This document shows, piece after piece, positions 37,401-49,500 of a stretch of DNA of 64,000 nucleotides. The notes beneath the pieces are model-generated. The model searched no databases. It had not been told where the DNA came from and saw only the letters and a program-made list of their open reading frames with translations. Numbering within the stretch: position 1 is the first letter of the stretch; each line of letters begins with the position of its first letter. The DNA is from Schizophyllum amplum. Lineage: Eukaryota > Basidiomycota > Agaricomycetes > Agaricales > Schizophyllaceae. Both the position numbers and the translations under genes were made by a program. Where the stretch lies: assembly GCA_007026445.1 (NCBI GenBank), contig VDMD01000089.1, forward strand, positions 39,647 to 103,646, given 5' to 3'.

Positions 37401-37870
37401 CGCAACGTCGAACACCTCTGTCGTGAACGGGGAACGTCTTGCAGACATATCGCGAATCTGGCAGATACTTAAATGAGAGATTTCGTGAGTAAACTCTGCA
37501 ACGCACCTAGACTTGAGGAGGCTCCAACAATCCCCCTCGTCCATCATATACAGCAGCAGAGAGCGGCTGCGGCGCTCGTACGTGTCGTTGGCGGGGCACT
37601 GTGCATGATGGTCAACAATGAAGAGGTCAATTCTCACGAGTCCAAATGCAGCCGTTCTTTGTTGATCCCGCGTCTTCTCTCCTTCCCCCATCATGCTTTC
37701 GCAGCATCTCTACCCCAGTCGACCTTGCGGCCGTGTCCTTCGCACCACGCCATTACCTGACAGCGCTCTAGATCCGGGGCTCGCTGCTGTCGGCGTCAAT
37801 TCACGGCGTTCGACCCGCGCCACTCCCTTCAAGTCGCGCCATACGGTTTCGTGGTCCCGCCCACCCTGCA

Positions 37871-37880
37871 GTATATATGC
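37871..37880 (+). promoter_or_regulatory. Possible TATA box of the DUF6532-like locus
   Basis: GTATATATGC lies about 45 bases upstream of the ATG at 37924, a plausible core-promoter spacing for a fungal gene. The prediction rests on motif and position only. Confidence 0.35.
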
Positions 37881-37923
37881 GGGCCACACACGGTGAGTAG
37901 TATATCATCTTACCACTTTGTCA

Positions 37924-39680
37924 ATGGCCAAAACACGCACCGCAGACGAATGTCGCCCGTGCGCGCGCATGCGCGACGTCGCTGTTTATGCTGCCGCCTC
38001 TGAAGCAGCTAAAGGCACCAAGGGCAAGACGGCATCTGGTCCCCCACCACTTCCTCGTAAGGCGCAAGCCGCAGTCCGCCCCGAAGGTGAAGTCCGCTCC
38101 GAAGTCCAAGCCCACGGCAAAGTCGAAGTCGAAGCCAATGGTCACGCTCGACGATCTGTCCACTGCAGACCTCGAAGCCCTCTTGGCTCAAGCGAAAGCG
38201 AAGGCATTCGTCACAACGGTGCGTGCACTCGGTAGATCTCGCAGCGTTTATTCACATAGACACTAGTGAGGAAGCTAACCGCCAAGGAGCTGGCAATAGG
38301 CTGCTGCCGGTGCGTTTTCATCACTCCCGACATGCCCCTACTCACACGACTCTCAGCATCTCGCGCGTATACAGCTACCAGATTTGAGGGCGATCTAGAC
38401 GCCGATCGAGAAGACTCGCCGTCGGATCGCGAAATCTCTGACCAGTCGCCAGAGAAAACCGCGCTACGACGTACAGCCTCAGAAGGAGATGGAGGAGGAG
38501 TGAGAAGCCAGCGAGGACGCGGCTCTCGACGACAAAGAGCGCCGTCTTGGGCATCTACTCAGTGCGAAGTCCGGTACGCACCATCTCCTTGTTCCTGTAC
38601 GTGTCTGACGTTCCTTCAGTTAAGACTCCCCTAGCCGGGTGAGTTCCTGACGGCCGAACTGAGCGATCAGGATATGTCGGAGAGCGAAGACGATCAGGTC
38701 GAACACGACTCTGACGCATCCGACGGCATGGACGTTGACGTCGCTGAGCAGTCGCTTGGCAGGGTACGTGTTCTAGCTCTTCACTACCTAGGTACTAACA
38801 AGATCGATACTATCGAGATTTGTACCCCGAAGAAGAAGACGCGCGCTACCCGCGACAAGTACGTGCTCAGCCGAATGGCGCCGCAACCGGCTCTTTCGCC
38901 AATGCTGCCAAGAGCATCGTCCGTGTCAGCACACTCTGCACGTCTGGCTACCCCCCATCGACCCCGAACCTGCGCAATGGCGTGCGCTGATTGTAGCGGC
39001 TGATGAGGACTGTCCGCAGACGGTGTCCCATGCTGCCGCGTGGGAGCTGCTCAAGCACAACGTCTCCGACCAGCGCACGGACATGAGCTATGTAAGCCAC
39101 CTGTATCATTTCGTCGTCGCTGGACTGAAAACATCTGTAGGTAGGTTATGTGCAGGGTGCTGCCAAGTCAGAGCTGCGCGTGAAGGTCGCCACCGTCTAC
39201 CAGTTGGCGGGGAAGAAGGAGGAAATTAAGAGCGTCGTCGAGTGACTGCTCACTGAGAATAAGCGGGGGTTCATATACCGTGAACTTGACATTCTGGCAC
39301 GTTCTCGCTTCTCCTCTGGCTGCTTACTAACTTTGCGTAGCACCGTCATGTCGATCGGATGCTCAGCAACCTTTGGCTCGCGGATATTCACCCCTTCCAT
39401 TGGGCCGGTGATCTTCTCCTCGACGCGCCACTTTGACGCTGCAGTCTCGAGAGGAATCATCCGAGAACGCTGTGTTCCGCTCGAGTTGCTGCAGCTGATT
39501 ACGATCATGGTTAGTCGTTCCCAGATGTGCTTCATGTTCTCACGACGAGCTAGACAGAGGATGCGTTCAAGGAGTGAAGGGGTGGGCAGCATGCAACCAT
39601 CGAATTGACGGAAGCCATAGCACGTAAACTGAGTGATCTCGTGTTCCAAACTCTGCATTCCTGACGACTGCTGTAGACAC
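37924..39680 (+). pseudogene. Decayed DUF6532-like basidiomycete gene
   Basis: DUF6532 is a domain of unknown function expanded in Agaricomycetes. The relic starts MAKTRTADECRPC. It then has a Lys/Pro-rich stretch with KPMVTLDDLSTADLEALLA in a shifted frame, an acidic exon (MSESEDDQVEHDSDASDG), and a domain-like part: HAAAWELLKHNVSDQ, LRVKVATVYQLAGKKEEIK, ENKRGFIYRELDI, an intron with TTACTAAC and GCGTAG, HRHVDRMLSNLWLADIHPF, PLELLQLITIM, another GT-AG intron, and RGGQHATIELTEA. Two in-frame TGA codons stand where a Trp fits the family pattern (after VVE near 39242 and after AFKE near 39573), and frames shift around the second domain half. The domain assignment is by motif spacing from memory and is moderate only. 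The minus-strand open frame at 39197-39706 is its shadow. Confidence 0.5.
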
Positions 39681-40059
39681 TCTGACCACGCGCATCTCTT
39701 CGACAATCTGTTGCGGGACTATGCCGACTTCAACGGTCTCCCTTACCACAACCCAATGGCACACTCGCCGTTCAAGGTCGGCGTATTGTCCGGCCCCTCG
39801 TCCGAATCGACGTTGAGCGCGGTATTGGGTGTCGTGCAGGACGCTCGCTCACCCCCCGTGTGAGTATCCTTATGATGTACTAACACGTGAAACGACTGGC
39901 TCACCGCCTGGGACCTTCCACAGCGGCGCGTTCGATATTCGCAAGTTGAACCTGCATGCGACGTGGCTGCCCCGTAGATTTCGCCTGGCGCTGACGCAGG
40001 GTGTCGGCCCTTTAGTGAGTACGACGTTACCTTATCAAGAGATCGAGGCTGACGACGTG

Positions 40060-40600
40060 GATTAGATGGCATCACCGTCACCCGCATGCGTTGGAGGCTG
40101 CCCGCCTTTGTCGTCGTGCCGACGGCCTCCCCGCAGGGCGTCCTCTTCGCCCCAATATCTCATATTTCGGCACGGGGTGGGGGGATGTCGACGATCAATG
40201 GGCGTCAAAGTCACGCAAGACGAACTCGAGATTGTCGGAGACGAAGCTTGCGAACCTTTACGACAGCACTTTCGGCGAGAAAAAGAGGACGGCGAGGGCT
40301 TCCCGTGTCGGTGGCGCGCAGTGCCGTTGCGATCTCGTACGTTGCGCGTCAAGGTTCGAGCTCACATGCTTTTACAATGACCGCCCTTCAAATCAAGGTA
40401 CTATGTTCCTTGATCACCTTGCGTGTAGCACTCCCGCTGATATGGATGCAGACACCAAGGTTTGCTTAAGACGTGGGCGATTGTTGGGTGGAGAGTAAGA
40501 TGTCGCTGGATACGTAGGAACTAGGAATGGATCATGGCCGACGGTAACAAGTACTGCACGCTGAACACGTCAGCTTGCGCGAAGTCGAGCGCGTTGAAGG
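40060..40600 (+). repeat. Dispersed repeat family, copy 1
   Basis: This segment and 50500-51095 share, in the same orientation, a peptide-level match (SAVAISYVARQGSSSHAF here, SALATLYVAWRGSVHAIA there). They also share DNA words in the same order: CCGCTGATATGGATGCAG versus ACGCTGATGATAATGCAG, then AGGAATGGATCATGGC versus AGGAGTGGATGACGGC, then CAGCTTGCGCGAAGTCG versus CAGCGTGCGCAAAGTCG. Stops interrupt both. It may be the remnant of a small gene or transposon. No domain was recognised. Confidence 0.5.
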
Positions 40601-40609
40601 CGGCGGCTG

Positions 40610-41320
40610 AGGGCGCCGCCCTGCGTGTCAGGCCCAGAGGTACGTGCTCACCATTCGAGTTGTGGGTACCGTCGAACAGAGGGGTTGTCTCGCGCAGCTA
40701 ACCTCGCTCGCGAGGTGCGACAGGCTCGACGTACGAGATCGAGGGAGTGAGGACACCGACGAAGCGCTGTCTTCGCTATCGGCCAGTAAGGAAGGTGAGG
40801 GCATCCGCACTACAGGCGAGGCACCTCCCGCTGACTCACGCGTCGTGGGACAACCCGACATAATGTCGAAGACGAGCGAAACGTTGCAACCGCTGTCAGG
40901 CGATGCCGCGTTGAACGGCGAGCGACCGACTCTCGTGCACACATCAACAAGCTTCGTGAAAAGCGTATACCGTCATGCTCTTGAGGACGACGACGCACCT
41001 CGTATCCCGCGGTGGCGTTCTACCCGCGTATCTAGAGCGTCCGTGTACTTTGTACGTAGTATACGTATTTTAAGTCGTGAATCTGGATGCAATCAAGCTG
41101 GATCGGCTGGTTCCAAGCATCGCGCCGCAGGCTGCGGAAACCGCATAAGCGACCGTCATACTAGGCAGACCGTGAAGCTCGGCACTTTCCGCCGCGCCGC
41201 CACAAATTCGGATTTTTTTGTGTGGCCTGCCAATCACGGCGGTCGGAGGCTCAACTGCACCGAACACCCTGAGCTTGAGCATCTCCAAGATGGGGACCAG
41301 TGACGCTTTCAAGCGTCCAT
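40610..41320 (+). other. Spacer upstream of YRL1
   Basis: Open frames run through much of this stretch on the plus strand (for example 40644-41303), but their composition is not clearly coding and no start-proximal exon could be joined to YRL1. It may contain the YRL1 promoter or an unrecognised 5' exon. Confidence 0.35.
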
Positions 41321-41325
41321 CATGC

Positions 41326-44300
41326 ATGTCTGCGTTTATCTTTCGGCGCATTCACCGTCACAGATCGCGGCAACGACGGTTCCAGCGCAAAGTTGCGCGC
41401 CTCCGCCGGCAAGAGGCACACCGCAAAAAGGTGGACTTAGCCGCCAACTGGTTCCTCACTACAGCTTTTCCCTTCATTTATCTGCAACTGATTCGGCCTG
41501 ACGGCCGCCTCTGCGACATTATGGTTCCTCTCATCGCGCTGGCCTGTTATTCAGGTTTAATTTTCGGTGAGTCTCGTCGTCGCGAGACTCTTTCATCGGC
41601 GCTCAGCAGTAGCGCAGCTTGCGAGGACGAATCGGAGCGTCGTGATTCAACGTGGCGCGTGCAACAGCCGTCTCTCTCGGCAGTAGCAAAACGCGAGTTC
41701 CTCGGAGAGCGTTACTACCTCACAATTGAAGGCGCGGGGCCGCACAAAGTGACGCTTCGTGAGTCTCATCCCCCTTGATGCTGATTCAGGAAATGACTGC
41801 CTTAGGAATGCATCCTCGGCACGCCTTTGAGGACGTTCTATGGGAGCTACGCAAGCGCCGGCTGGTACCTGAGTTCCAGGGGCTACGATTGCAACATAGT
41901 TTCGTTTTCCCTGGTGGAAAAAGACCTGTCATTGAGTTATCGGACACACTGGAAGACGCTGGAGTACGGAACCTATCTATCATAAGCTTGCGATATCACG
42001 TACTCGGCGGTTCGAAGCGGTCCGCACCCGGTAAGTCTGGGAAGTTGTGGTGCCCGAGCTGGATCTGATCCTCACTAGCACATGATGCCGACGAAAACAT
42101 CAAAAGCTCCATGGCGTCGTCGTCCGCAGAACCATCGAGCGATGCCAAGCTGCGTCCCGATGGTGCGCTGCAAAATTATCTGGACATAATTGAACATCAC
42201 TGATTCTTTCCAGTCTGGTACGCAAGCCAGGACGGGTCGTATCGCTGCCGTGTATGTCATACGGAGCCGACGTTCCAGCGGAAACAGCAAATCGACCAGC
42301 ATGAAAAGAACGAACCCCATCGCACAAGCCTCGCTCTTCACGACGCTGCCATAGCAGCCGCTGATCCGGGCAATCCCCGGGCGATAGCTGCAGGGCTTTC
42401 ACAAGACCGTGCACCCAAGGCGATATCTGAGCTGGTAAGTGTTATTTTCAGCATGAATTTTCTAGTACCGATCCTATCATGCTTGATCTGACGCGTTTGT
42501 GTGCAGGGGCCCGGGCCTAGCGGCGTGGCTGGCAGCTCGGGACGTAGATCAACGGTTGCTAATCGTCTAAGCGCTGCGATAAGTGACACCCTCGCTGGTG
42601 TTCACCTTGTCCAACACTCCTACGATTCCAATGCCGAGAGTGATCAGGAATTGGGGTCGTCGCAGCGTTATGTAGGTGAAGACGAGGAGGGCAAGGAGGG
42701 CGACGAAGGCGGTGACCAAGACGGTCAATACGACGAATACGGCGAGGAGGATGATGAGAACGAGGCGGATGAAGAGGGCGAGGAGGGCGACGAAAAGGGC
42801 GACCGAGACGGCGAAGACGACGAAGACGAGGAGGGCGACGAGGAGAGCGACGAAGACGGCAACCAAGACGGTGAATACAACGCAGACGACGAGGAGGACG
42901 AAGACGGCGAGGAGGGCGATGAAGAGGGCGATGAAGACGACGAGGAGGACGAAGACGGCGAGGAGGGCGATGAAGACGGCGATGAAGACGGCGAATACGA
43001 CGAAGACGGCGAGGAGGTTGATGAGAGCGAGGAGGGCGACGAAGAGGGCGACGAGGGCGACGAAGAGGGCGACGAGGGCGACGAAGAGGGCGACGAGGGC
43101 GACAAAGAGGGCGACGAGGGCGACGAAGAGGGCGACGAGGGCGACAAAGAGGGCGACGAGGGCGACGAAGAGGGCGATCAAGACGGCGAAGACGACGGGT
43201 CCGACGAAGATGAAGTCTCCGAAGACTACGTAGACTACGAAGACTACGTAGACAGCGAGGAGGACGAAGCGGCCGACGAAGGCGATGAAGATTACGAAGA
43301 CGAGGACAAGGAGGACGAGGACGTCTTCGCAGACGAGGACAACGAGCGCGTCGGCGGAGACATGGAGGTCGAGGATGAGGGCCTAGACGGGAACCTGGTG
43401 GATTTGGACGAAGAAGGTGAGATCACTATCAAGGTGTACTGTGGCATATCCTCATTTTGATTGGAGCAGCAGCTGACGCTTTATGGGCCGCCCTCTCGTC
43501 ACCTATGCCGGAATGGGTGAAAAAGATGGGATGGCCAGTGTACCTGGATTCCGACCATCCGAAGGGGCTCAATTTGTATAAAACCGCTGCTCATCTGCGC
43601 ACCCAGAGCCACAAGCCGCCAAAGATGTATCAGCGGCTCAGAGACCTCTGTGAGCTGTATGTACGGGAGGCTCAACAGCGGCTCAGCTACGCGCCTGACG
43701 ACTTCCGCGAGGACGTTGCCCGGCCGATTTATGAAATACCCGGCAGTTCCGAAAGTTCAACGAAGCACCGCGTCCACAAAAGCACGGGGCAAGTGGCACT
43801 TTGATTCGGTTTACGATCACCCATTGACGCATTTCCGCATTTCAGGCGTTGGGTGGGCTACCGTGTCATCAGCGACAAGACAACCCGTGACTACTCTTCG
43901 ACCATCGCCCATTTCATCATGCAGCTCTTGAATTGGCCAGCGGAGCTCGTCCCCTTGCGACTCCTGCCCTCCCAGATTGACGCTTTGGACAGCATCAGAA
44001 AGGGACAGGAATACTCTGACCGGGAGTTACTGGGATCACTTCACCGGTTTCTTGTCTTGGTCATCACCGCATCATACGAAAGCGACGAAGCTGTGATGTC
44101 GGCACTTGAGCAAAGTTTGGTCTACAGCCATATCGACCTCAAGGGCATGGTGTGGAAGAAGGTTGCCAGTTTGGTGAATAATCACCTAAAACACTGGCTG
44201 TACTTTGCGCGTACGGCGCTGGTGCACGTTGCTTTCTTAGGAGCAGTCTCGATTGAGTACAGCCCTCCCTACATTCCACCTGTCCAGTCGTTCTTCTGTG

Positions 44301-46235
44301 ATCCGTACGTTAATCTCTTCCCGATTCTTCTGAACGAAACTCAACGTGCAGCTAGAGATGCGGAGGCTACACCTGCGGAAGATGCGGCAGGACCGGCGAC
44401 CACAGCTCCTGACTTGGAGACTGTTCGGAAGTTTCTTCGGTAAGACATTATTTCTAAGAAGATCAGTATAGTGGTGACTGAGTCTAATCAAGGTCACCTG
44501 CTGCATCTCAGTTCCGATCCAACAAGAGGGACCCCGCCGTCACCCAAATGACACGTCTTGGGGGTTTGTGGGCAGCTGCGGATGGCTTCCGTATCGAAGG
44601 AAGTCATGACACGTCCACTAAATGGTCTGCGAACGCGCAGTGCTTGACATTGTACGCAAGCTATGCTGCCCCATCCATGACAGTGGAGATTTCTGTCTTC
44701 ATATCGAAAACGAAGGTTGCCCTCGAGTCTCTACGGCGTGCATTCGACAGACTACTCGTGTCTGTCTTCCCTCCAGGGCTGGCACCGTCGGCTGCAGCTG
44801 TGCTAGATTCAACAGCGCTACTGCAGGACAACAACCAGAATCATTCCCTGTTCGACCAAAACACTGCCATCACCAACAAGTACTGTGTACCACCAAACAA
44901 CGCGCTGGTTCTTTCAGCTGCCACATTACAGGAAATCCAGAGCTTCCTCCAGCTTGTGGCCATTACCCTCTACGCGACATCAGGTGTTCCCCCTCGCTCG
45001 TTCCAGCTCGCTCGCTTGCGCTTCCGAGGTGAAGCAGGACAACCTCGCAACATCGCTCTGCGGCAGGGCCGACAGTGGGTCATCAGAAGTTTGGTGGCTA
45101 AGCAGGTGCATGTGGACGGTCGGCCCTCGCCAGCCTGCTGGGAAATCTATCCGCCCATCGCCCGTATCCTCCTCGCATACCTGATGGTCATCCGACCGCA
45201 TGAGGTACAGAACGCGCCTTCCGAGCATCAGCCTCTTCTGCGGCACTTCGTGTTCTGCGACAAGAGAACACGTGTAACGAAGTCCTTGGGCCGACATCCA
45301 TCCATCGTTTGGACGGGTACAATGATCAACGACGCGTTACGGCTGCCGGTATCCCCCATACCTGCAGAATCCCGCTCCTGGCGTCAGTGGAGCTTAGCCT
45401 TCCTCGAAAAGCACCTAGGTACTCGAGACGACATACTATCCGTCAAGATGGGGCCGGCCGGACGTCATTCGGAAGAATCCCAGGAAGCACAACTGAAACT
45501 CAGTCGCGAGTGGGTGGCACTGCTGGAACTTGAAGACTCGGAACTAGGTCCCACCCCTGCCTGCATCGAAGAGCATTCGGTTGCTGCAAGCGAGACTGCA
45601 CGCTTCTGCCTGATGCAGCAGGTTTCCCTCTGGCGAACCCCTGGGTCGCGCGGTGCAATTGCGCGCTATATAGATAGCATTTTGAGAGTCGCCGCCGAGG
45701 ATCTATCGGAGGAGAAAGTCCTGGTTGCGGTGACCGCATCCATGGTCTTCGGTCGCAGCCGTCCGGGGGCTCTGGAATATTCGCCCCTGTCTGGATTCCA
45801 TCCAGCCTACCTTGGAAGCGCCATCCATATAGTATGTGCTTCCCTTACTTTGACAATAAAGACTGATAGCTGGCGCAGATCTATGGTCTCTTGGACGTAC
45901 TGCGCAAAGAAGAGCCATTCCCCACAACAAGTCTCGTGATCCAGAAAGTCGAACCGCGACTACTTGACCTGGCCGAATGCCTATCGAGGGAGAAAGACCC
46001 ATACAGAAAGTTCTGCGCCGCGGTATATGAACACCAACGGAAGAGCGCTGAGCGAGGCCTGACCGTGCTGGAGAATCACGGCCGTCTACCTAATGTTCTT
46101 GCACCTCTCCAGGTATCAAGTCCTATGCGACAGCGCAGGGTTATATTCGCGGCGCAAGCCCCACTTCCGAGGTACGCCATGGTCACTGCTTATCATCTTC
46201 AGCCCTCTGACGCTGTAACTACTCCGATCAGCTGA
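41326..46235 (+). CDS. YRL1: ubiquitin-like/C2H2/acidic-repeat protein with recombinase-like C-terminal half (10 exons, 1477 aa)
   Basis: Exons 41326-41758, 41806-42030, 42079-42162, 42214-42434, 42507-43416, 43470-43626, 43679-43792, 43846-44439, 44493-45831 and 45879-46235 join in frame through GT-AG introns of 47-72 nt. A further in-frame 51-nt intron at 41567-41617 is possible. The N-terminus has a hydrophobic segment (about residues 40-80) and a ubiquitin-like end, IISLRYHVLGG. A C2H2 finger follows at C259, C262, H277, H283. Residues 380-620 are Glu/Asp/Gly repeats. From about 715, TTRDYSSTIAHF recalls a recombinase core-binding domain, and YLMVIRPHEV (R1147) with GRHSEES (H1238) align with the catalytic boxes of YRL2. 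The nucleophilic Tyr is absent, so it is probably not catalytic. By memory, this resembles N-terminal regions of basidiomycete RecQ-type proteins, but there is no helicase domain here. The upstream start is uncertain. Confidence 0.7.
43035..43176 (+). repeat. 21-bp coding tandem repeat (DEEGDEG)
   Basis: About seven near-identical 21-bp units GACGAAGAGGGCGACGAGGGC encode D-E-E-G-D-E-G heptapeptides inside the acidic domain of YRL1. Some units carry GAA to AAA changes (Glu to Lys). The copies are much more alike than the flanking acidic sequence, which indicates recent expansion or homogenisation. Confidence 0.9.
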
Positions 46236-46744
46236 GAGTTAAACAGTGCCGAGGGTCACCGGTGCACAGGCAGACGGGCGCTCGTGCTAACAGCACGGAA
46301 CTTGCAGGTTTGTCGGATGGAGGAAGAACACCAGATTCGCTTTCCAGACTCTTTACTTTCAGGATAGATAGAAAACCGAGTCGCTTGTTCAATGTTCATG
46401 GTCTAATACAAGTTTTCAAGGACCCAGCAAGACCATAAAGTTTCTGGACAAAAGATCGCTCCAATCAGGAATCCGGTTTTCGATATGCATGGCAGGTAGG
46501 TGCGTACCTCCCAGGCGGGGCTGTCGATACCCTGTCAAGCCTGAACGCAGGATATCGGGATAAGTAAAACCGTACCCGAGGTGATCATCGCGTACTACTC
46601 TAAGCTGTGGACGCTCAGACACACCAGGGAAAACGCTACGCCCTCCGATGGTTTGGTTTGGGACCGCCAGCATCAAAGCCCCTGAAGTTGTATGCCATAA
46701 TCTGCCTGTACGGCAGTGAGGCAGCTCAGACACTGCGCATGCAG

Positions 46745-46993
46745 TCAATTTTGTAGTGCATTTCCTTCACTGTCCATTACCCCAGTAATAATTTCATACA
46801 TACCACTCAAGTAACGGTGACTTCTAGTAAATACTCGTCGTGCCCGTGAACAGTCAATATCCAGGTGCGCTATGCTTGCGCTAAAGCAGCCGCTTGTAGA
46901 GCAGTCTTGATCGATACCGTCGTCGTCCTCTTGCAGCTCGAGCATGTACAGCTTGCCCTGCTCGTTCCCAAAGAAAGGGCGAGTAAATGACAT
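46745..46993 (-). CDS. Hypothetical small ORF (82 aa)
   Basis: A single open frame starts MSFTRPFFGNEQGKLYMLEL, continues through an acidic stretch (QEDDDGIDQD) and ends near 46745. Its base composition is less GC-rich than shadow frames nearby. It lies convergently downstream of YRL1. No homology is recognised and no partner exon was found, so it may be spurious. Confidence 0.2.
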   Translation of the reverse strand: MSFTRPFFGNEQGKLYMLELQEDDDGIDQDCSTSGCFSASIAHLDIDCSRARRVFTRSHRYLSGMYEIITGVMDSEGNALQN

Positions 46994-46999
46994 AGTTAG

Positions 47000-48370
47000 C
47001 CTAGAAAAAGCTTACAGTGCAGTATGTACGTTGTTGTTGATAGCTTGGGCAGTCCGACGGTATCTACAAACGGGCAAGTTTACGGCTGGTTTACGGCCTT
47101 CAACATGAGGTGATGCATCACGCACTACGGCGGCGGTTGTTGATTATCGTCGTTTAAGCCTCCGCCGCCATCTGCCACGACGAGCGTCAAGATAGATCTG
47201 GGAGAATAAGTCAGCGTGCACTTCATAAAATGTCAGGAGGACGAAGAGCGCAACGGCAACGTTATCGTCCCGCCTGTCACACGCGAGCAGAAAGCAAAAG
47301 AGACGTACCTGGACGTCGACGCGCGCGCTGCCAACTGACACCTCGGCGTCAGTTCCCAGGGCGTCGAAGACGCGCTCGTGACGTCGTCTTTGATATTGTT
47401 GGCGCGGGAGACTGTCGAAAAGATTTCGGCGCTGTCGTGAGGCGAGCTCGTCGAGAGCGCCAACGAGTGTTGTTAGCATTGCCGGCACAGCGTGTAGAGG
47501 ACGCGAGTAGGCGGCGGCGGCGGCCGCTGTGCAAAATGTCGACCTCGAAGCTCGCCGGAGGCCGTCTTGAGTGACGCGCTATGCCGAGGAGACGCGCCGC
47601 ACGCCAAGTCGAGGAGACGCTGGTCGCGCTCGATGTGGAAGGTAAGTGTCTAGCACCAAGGATGTGAGTACGCGGTGGCAGTTGTAGTGCAGAATATCGA
47701 GCCCCACGTGTTCTATAGCGACATGTGCCAAGCAGCGACGACAAGGGGGACTTGGTCGTGGTAGGAGACAACCTGCAGTGATGAGTAAATTTTATACCGG
47801 CTTTTGATAAAAAGAAAGCTTACCGACACATAACCAATGAAGGTCCCGGTGCGGACTGTGTGTTGGGAGTGAGATGGGAGAATGTCAGAGGTCAAGGACA
47901 TGGTGGTTAACCATCTAGAAAGTTTTAGTCAAGAAAGTTTTAGAAGACCTATACTCAAGTGATTAGAAGACTACAATTACGAGAGAGAAATGGGAAAACA
48001 TACCAAAATGAACTCGTCCTGAATGAGCGGCGAAGGCGGCAGTGGGCAAGGAAGAATTACAAACACTAAGAGAGGATGGAAAGGACGATAGACGAGTACA
48101 AGACGTGGCCGGGTATTGTATGCCGGAAGATTCGGCGCGGGGTGAATGGAGGAGGAAGAATGAGCAGGTCGTGCGTATCGTGGTGAAGAAAGCACGTACC
48201 AAGAACGGTGCCACATATCGAATTCGCTTTATTCACGATATGAACTCAAGACTCGCCCAGGCGGCTTATGAGTCAATGAGGGTCGGATTTTGTACGCTAA
48301 ATGAACACAATTTGAGCCAGGAATATCTCGAGCTTGGGTGACGAGGTTGATACCGCGCAAATTGAAAGGT
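47000..48370. other. No supported gene
   Basis: Frames on both strands are short or Arg/Ser-rich shadows of each other (47144-47770). The 48042-48341 plus frame has a minus-strand competitor of the same length. I found no splice-supported structure or recognisable motif. Confidence 0.45.
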
Positions 48371-48379
48371 TAACAAGAT

Positions 48380-49500
48380 TCACGTACGGGACTTCATGGC
48401 CTTCTTTAACGATCAGGAAGGACGTGGATCCCGCTCAGTGATACTTGAGGGGCGTACTCAGAACGCATAAGCGAGTGACCTCGAAGGTGTTCGACCCATC
48501 TGACGTCAGAACGAGGCCGGGCGCCGTCTGAAACTTGGTAGTCAGCGCCGTTGCGCGCCACCTGGCGGGTCGTCATGAATTGTTATTATTTTTGATCCGC
48601 TCAGGCGAGCGCTTCCACTTCTTCGCAGTGGCCCGTTTTCAAGAGCGAAGAAGAGGATGTTGATGCTGGGGCAGCGCGGGAAAGAGATTACAGTGGGCGG
48701 GAACATGGCGGCGCGGCGCGAGGAGAGCGATCGGCGAGTCGGTCCGAGTACCGCGCCGCCGCGTGATCTTTCCTCGCTGCCTTGTTTTCAACCTCCGCCA
48801 TCGCTTCTGGCATGTCTTCCGTGTCTCCGTCGCCTCCCCGGAGCGCGCGCTCCTTGTACTTTCTGTGCTCTGCGCTCGTCGCGCGTGGGCCGATGTGAGC
48901 GGTTGAACTTCGATCGGCATCAGACTCTCGTCTCATCGGCCAGTCCGAAAGCGACCCCGTTTAACATTGATGAGCACATCTATCTCGAGGTAAGTATGTC
49001 ATCCCTTGCGTTGCATCCCTGCTGACTCACTCTAAGCTTACTCACCCTCGCACTCGAGCTCCTGTACGGCTGCTAAGCTCCTCGCCTTCACCCGTGCTCT
49101 CGCACCTGCAAGCTTGCATCCGCGCGCCCTCTCAACCTCACGCACGCCACCGCTACTTTACAGGGTGCCCACGCTCCTTGCCACCACAAGACCCGCACGC
49201 CCGAACATCCTCGCCTAGCTGGTTTAAGCGGGCGCCATCTAGATGACGTTTCGGAGGCTAACCAGGATGCAAAGCAAAGTCGCCTTGGCATATTCGCGAG
49301 GGAATATCTAGGGGACGATCGCGGCTGGGGTTGCGTCGACGACGATTTCGGGAGTATCGGGAGGTTCAGGAGCGCGGCGGCACCAAGTGGCGCCGCGCAC
49401 GGCGAAAAGGTGCGCGCCCCGTTCGTTTTGCGTGCGCGAGCTGACAAGTCTCAAGTACATCGCTCTTCCCAGCACGTACCGACCACCGTCGCCGCCCGCA
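48380..49500 (+). pseudogene. Inner inverted repeat, right copy (decayed gene-family member)
   Basis: This is the reverse-complement partner of 22060-23700. The better-preserved coding pieces are SPKATPFNIDEHIYLE ending at a GTAAGT donor (about 48985), LDDVSEANQDAKQSRLGIFA and REYLGDDRGWGCVDDDFG (about 49215-49355), and RELTSLKYIALPSTYRP in a shifted frame (about 49438-49485). Both copies keep the same donor after HIYLE, so the ancestor was a spliced gene. Function unknown. Confidence 0.6.

Noticed and set aside
39197..39706. Minus-strand 169-residue ORF
   Set aside because: It is opposite the DUF6532-like exons and intron signals on the plus strand, and has no recognisable motif.
42567..43181. 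Minus-strand 204-residue hydrophobic repeat ORF (ALFVALV-type) that looks like a membrane protein
   Set aside because: It is the exact antisense of the acidic GAG/GAC-rich repeats of YRL1, which has splice-supported exons on the plus strand.
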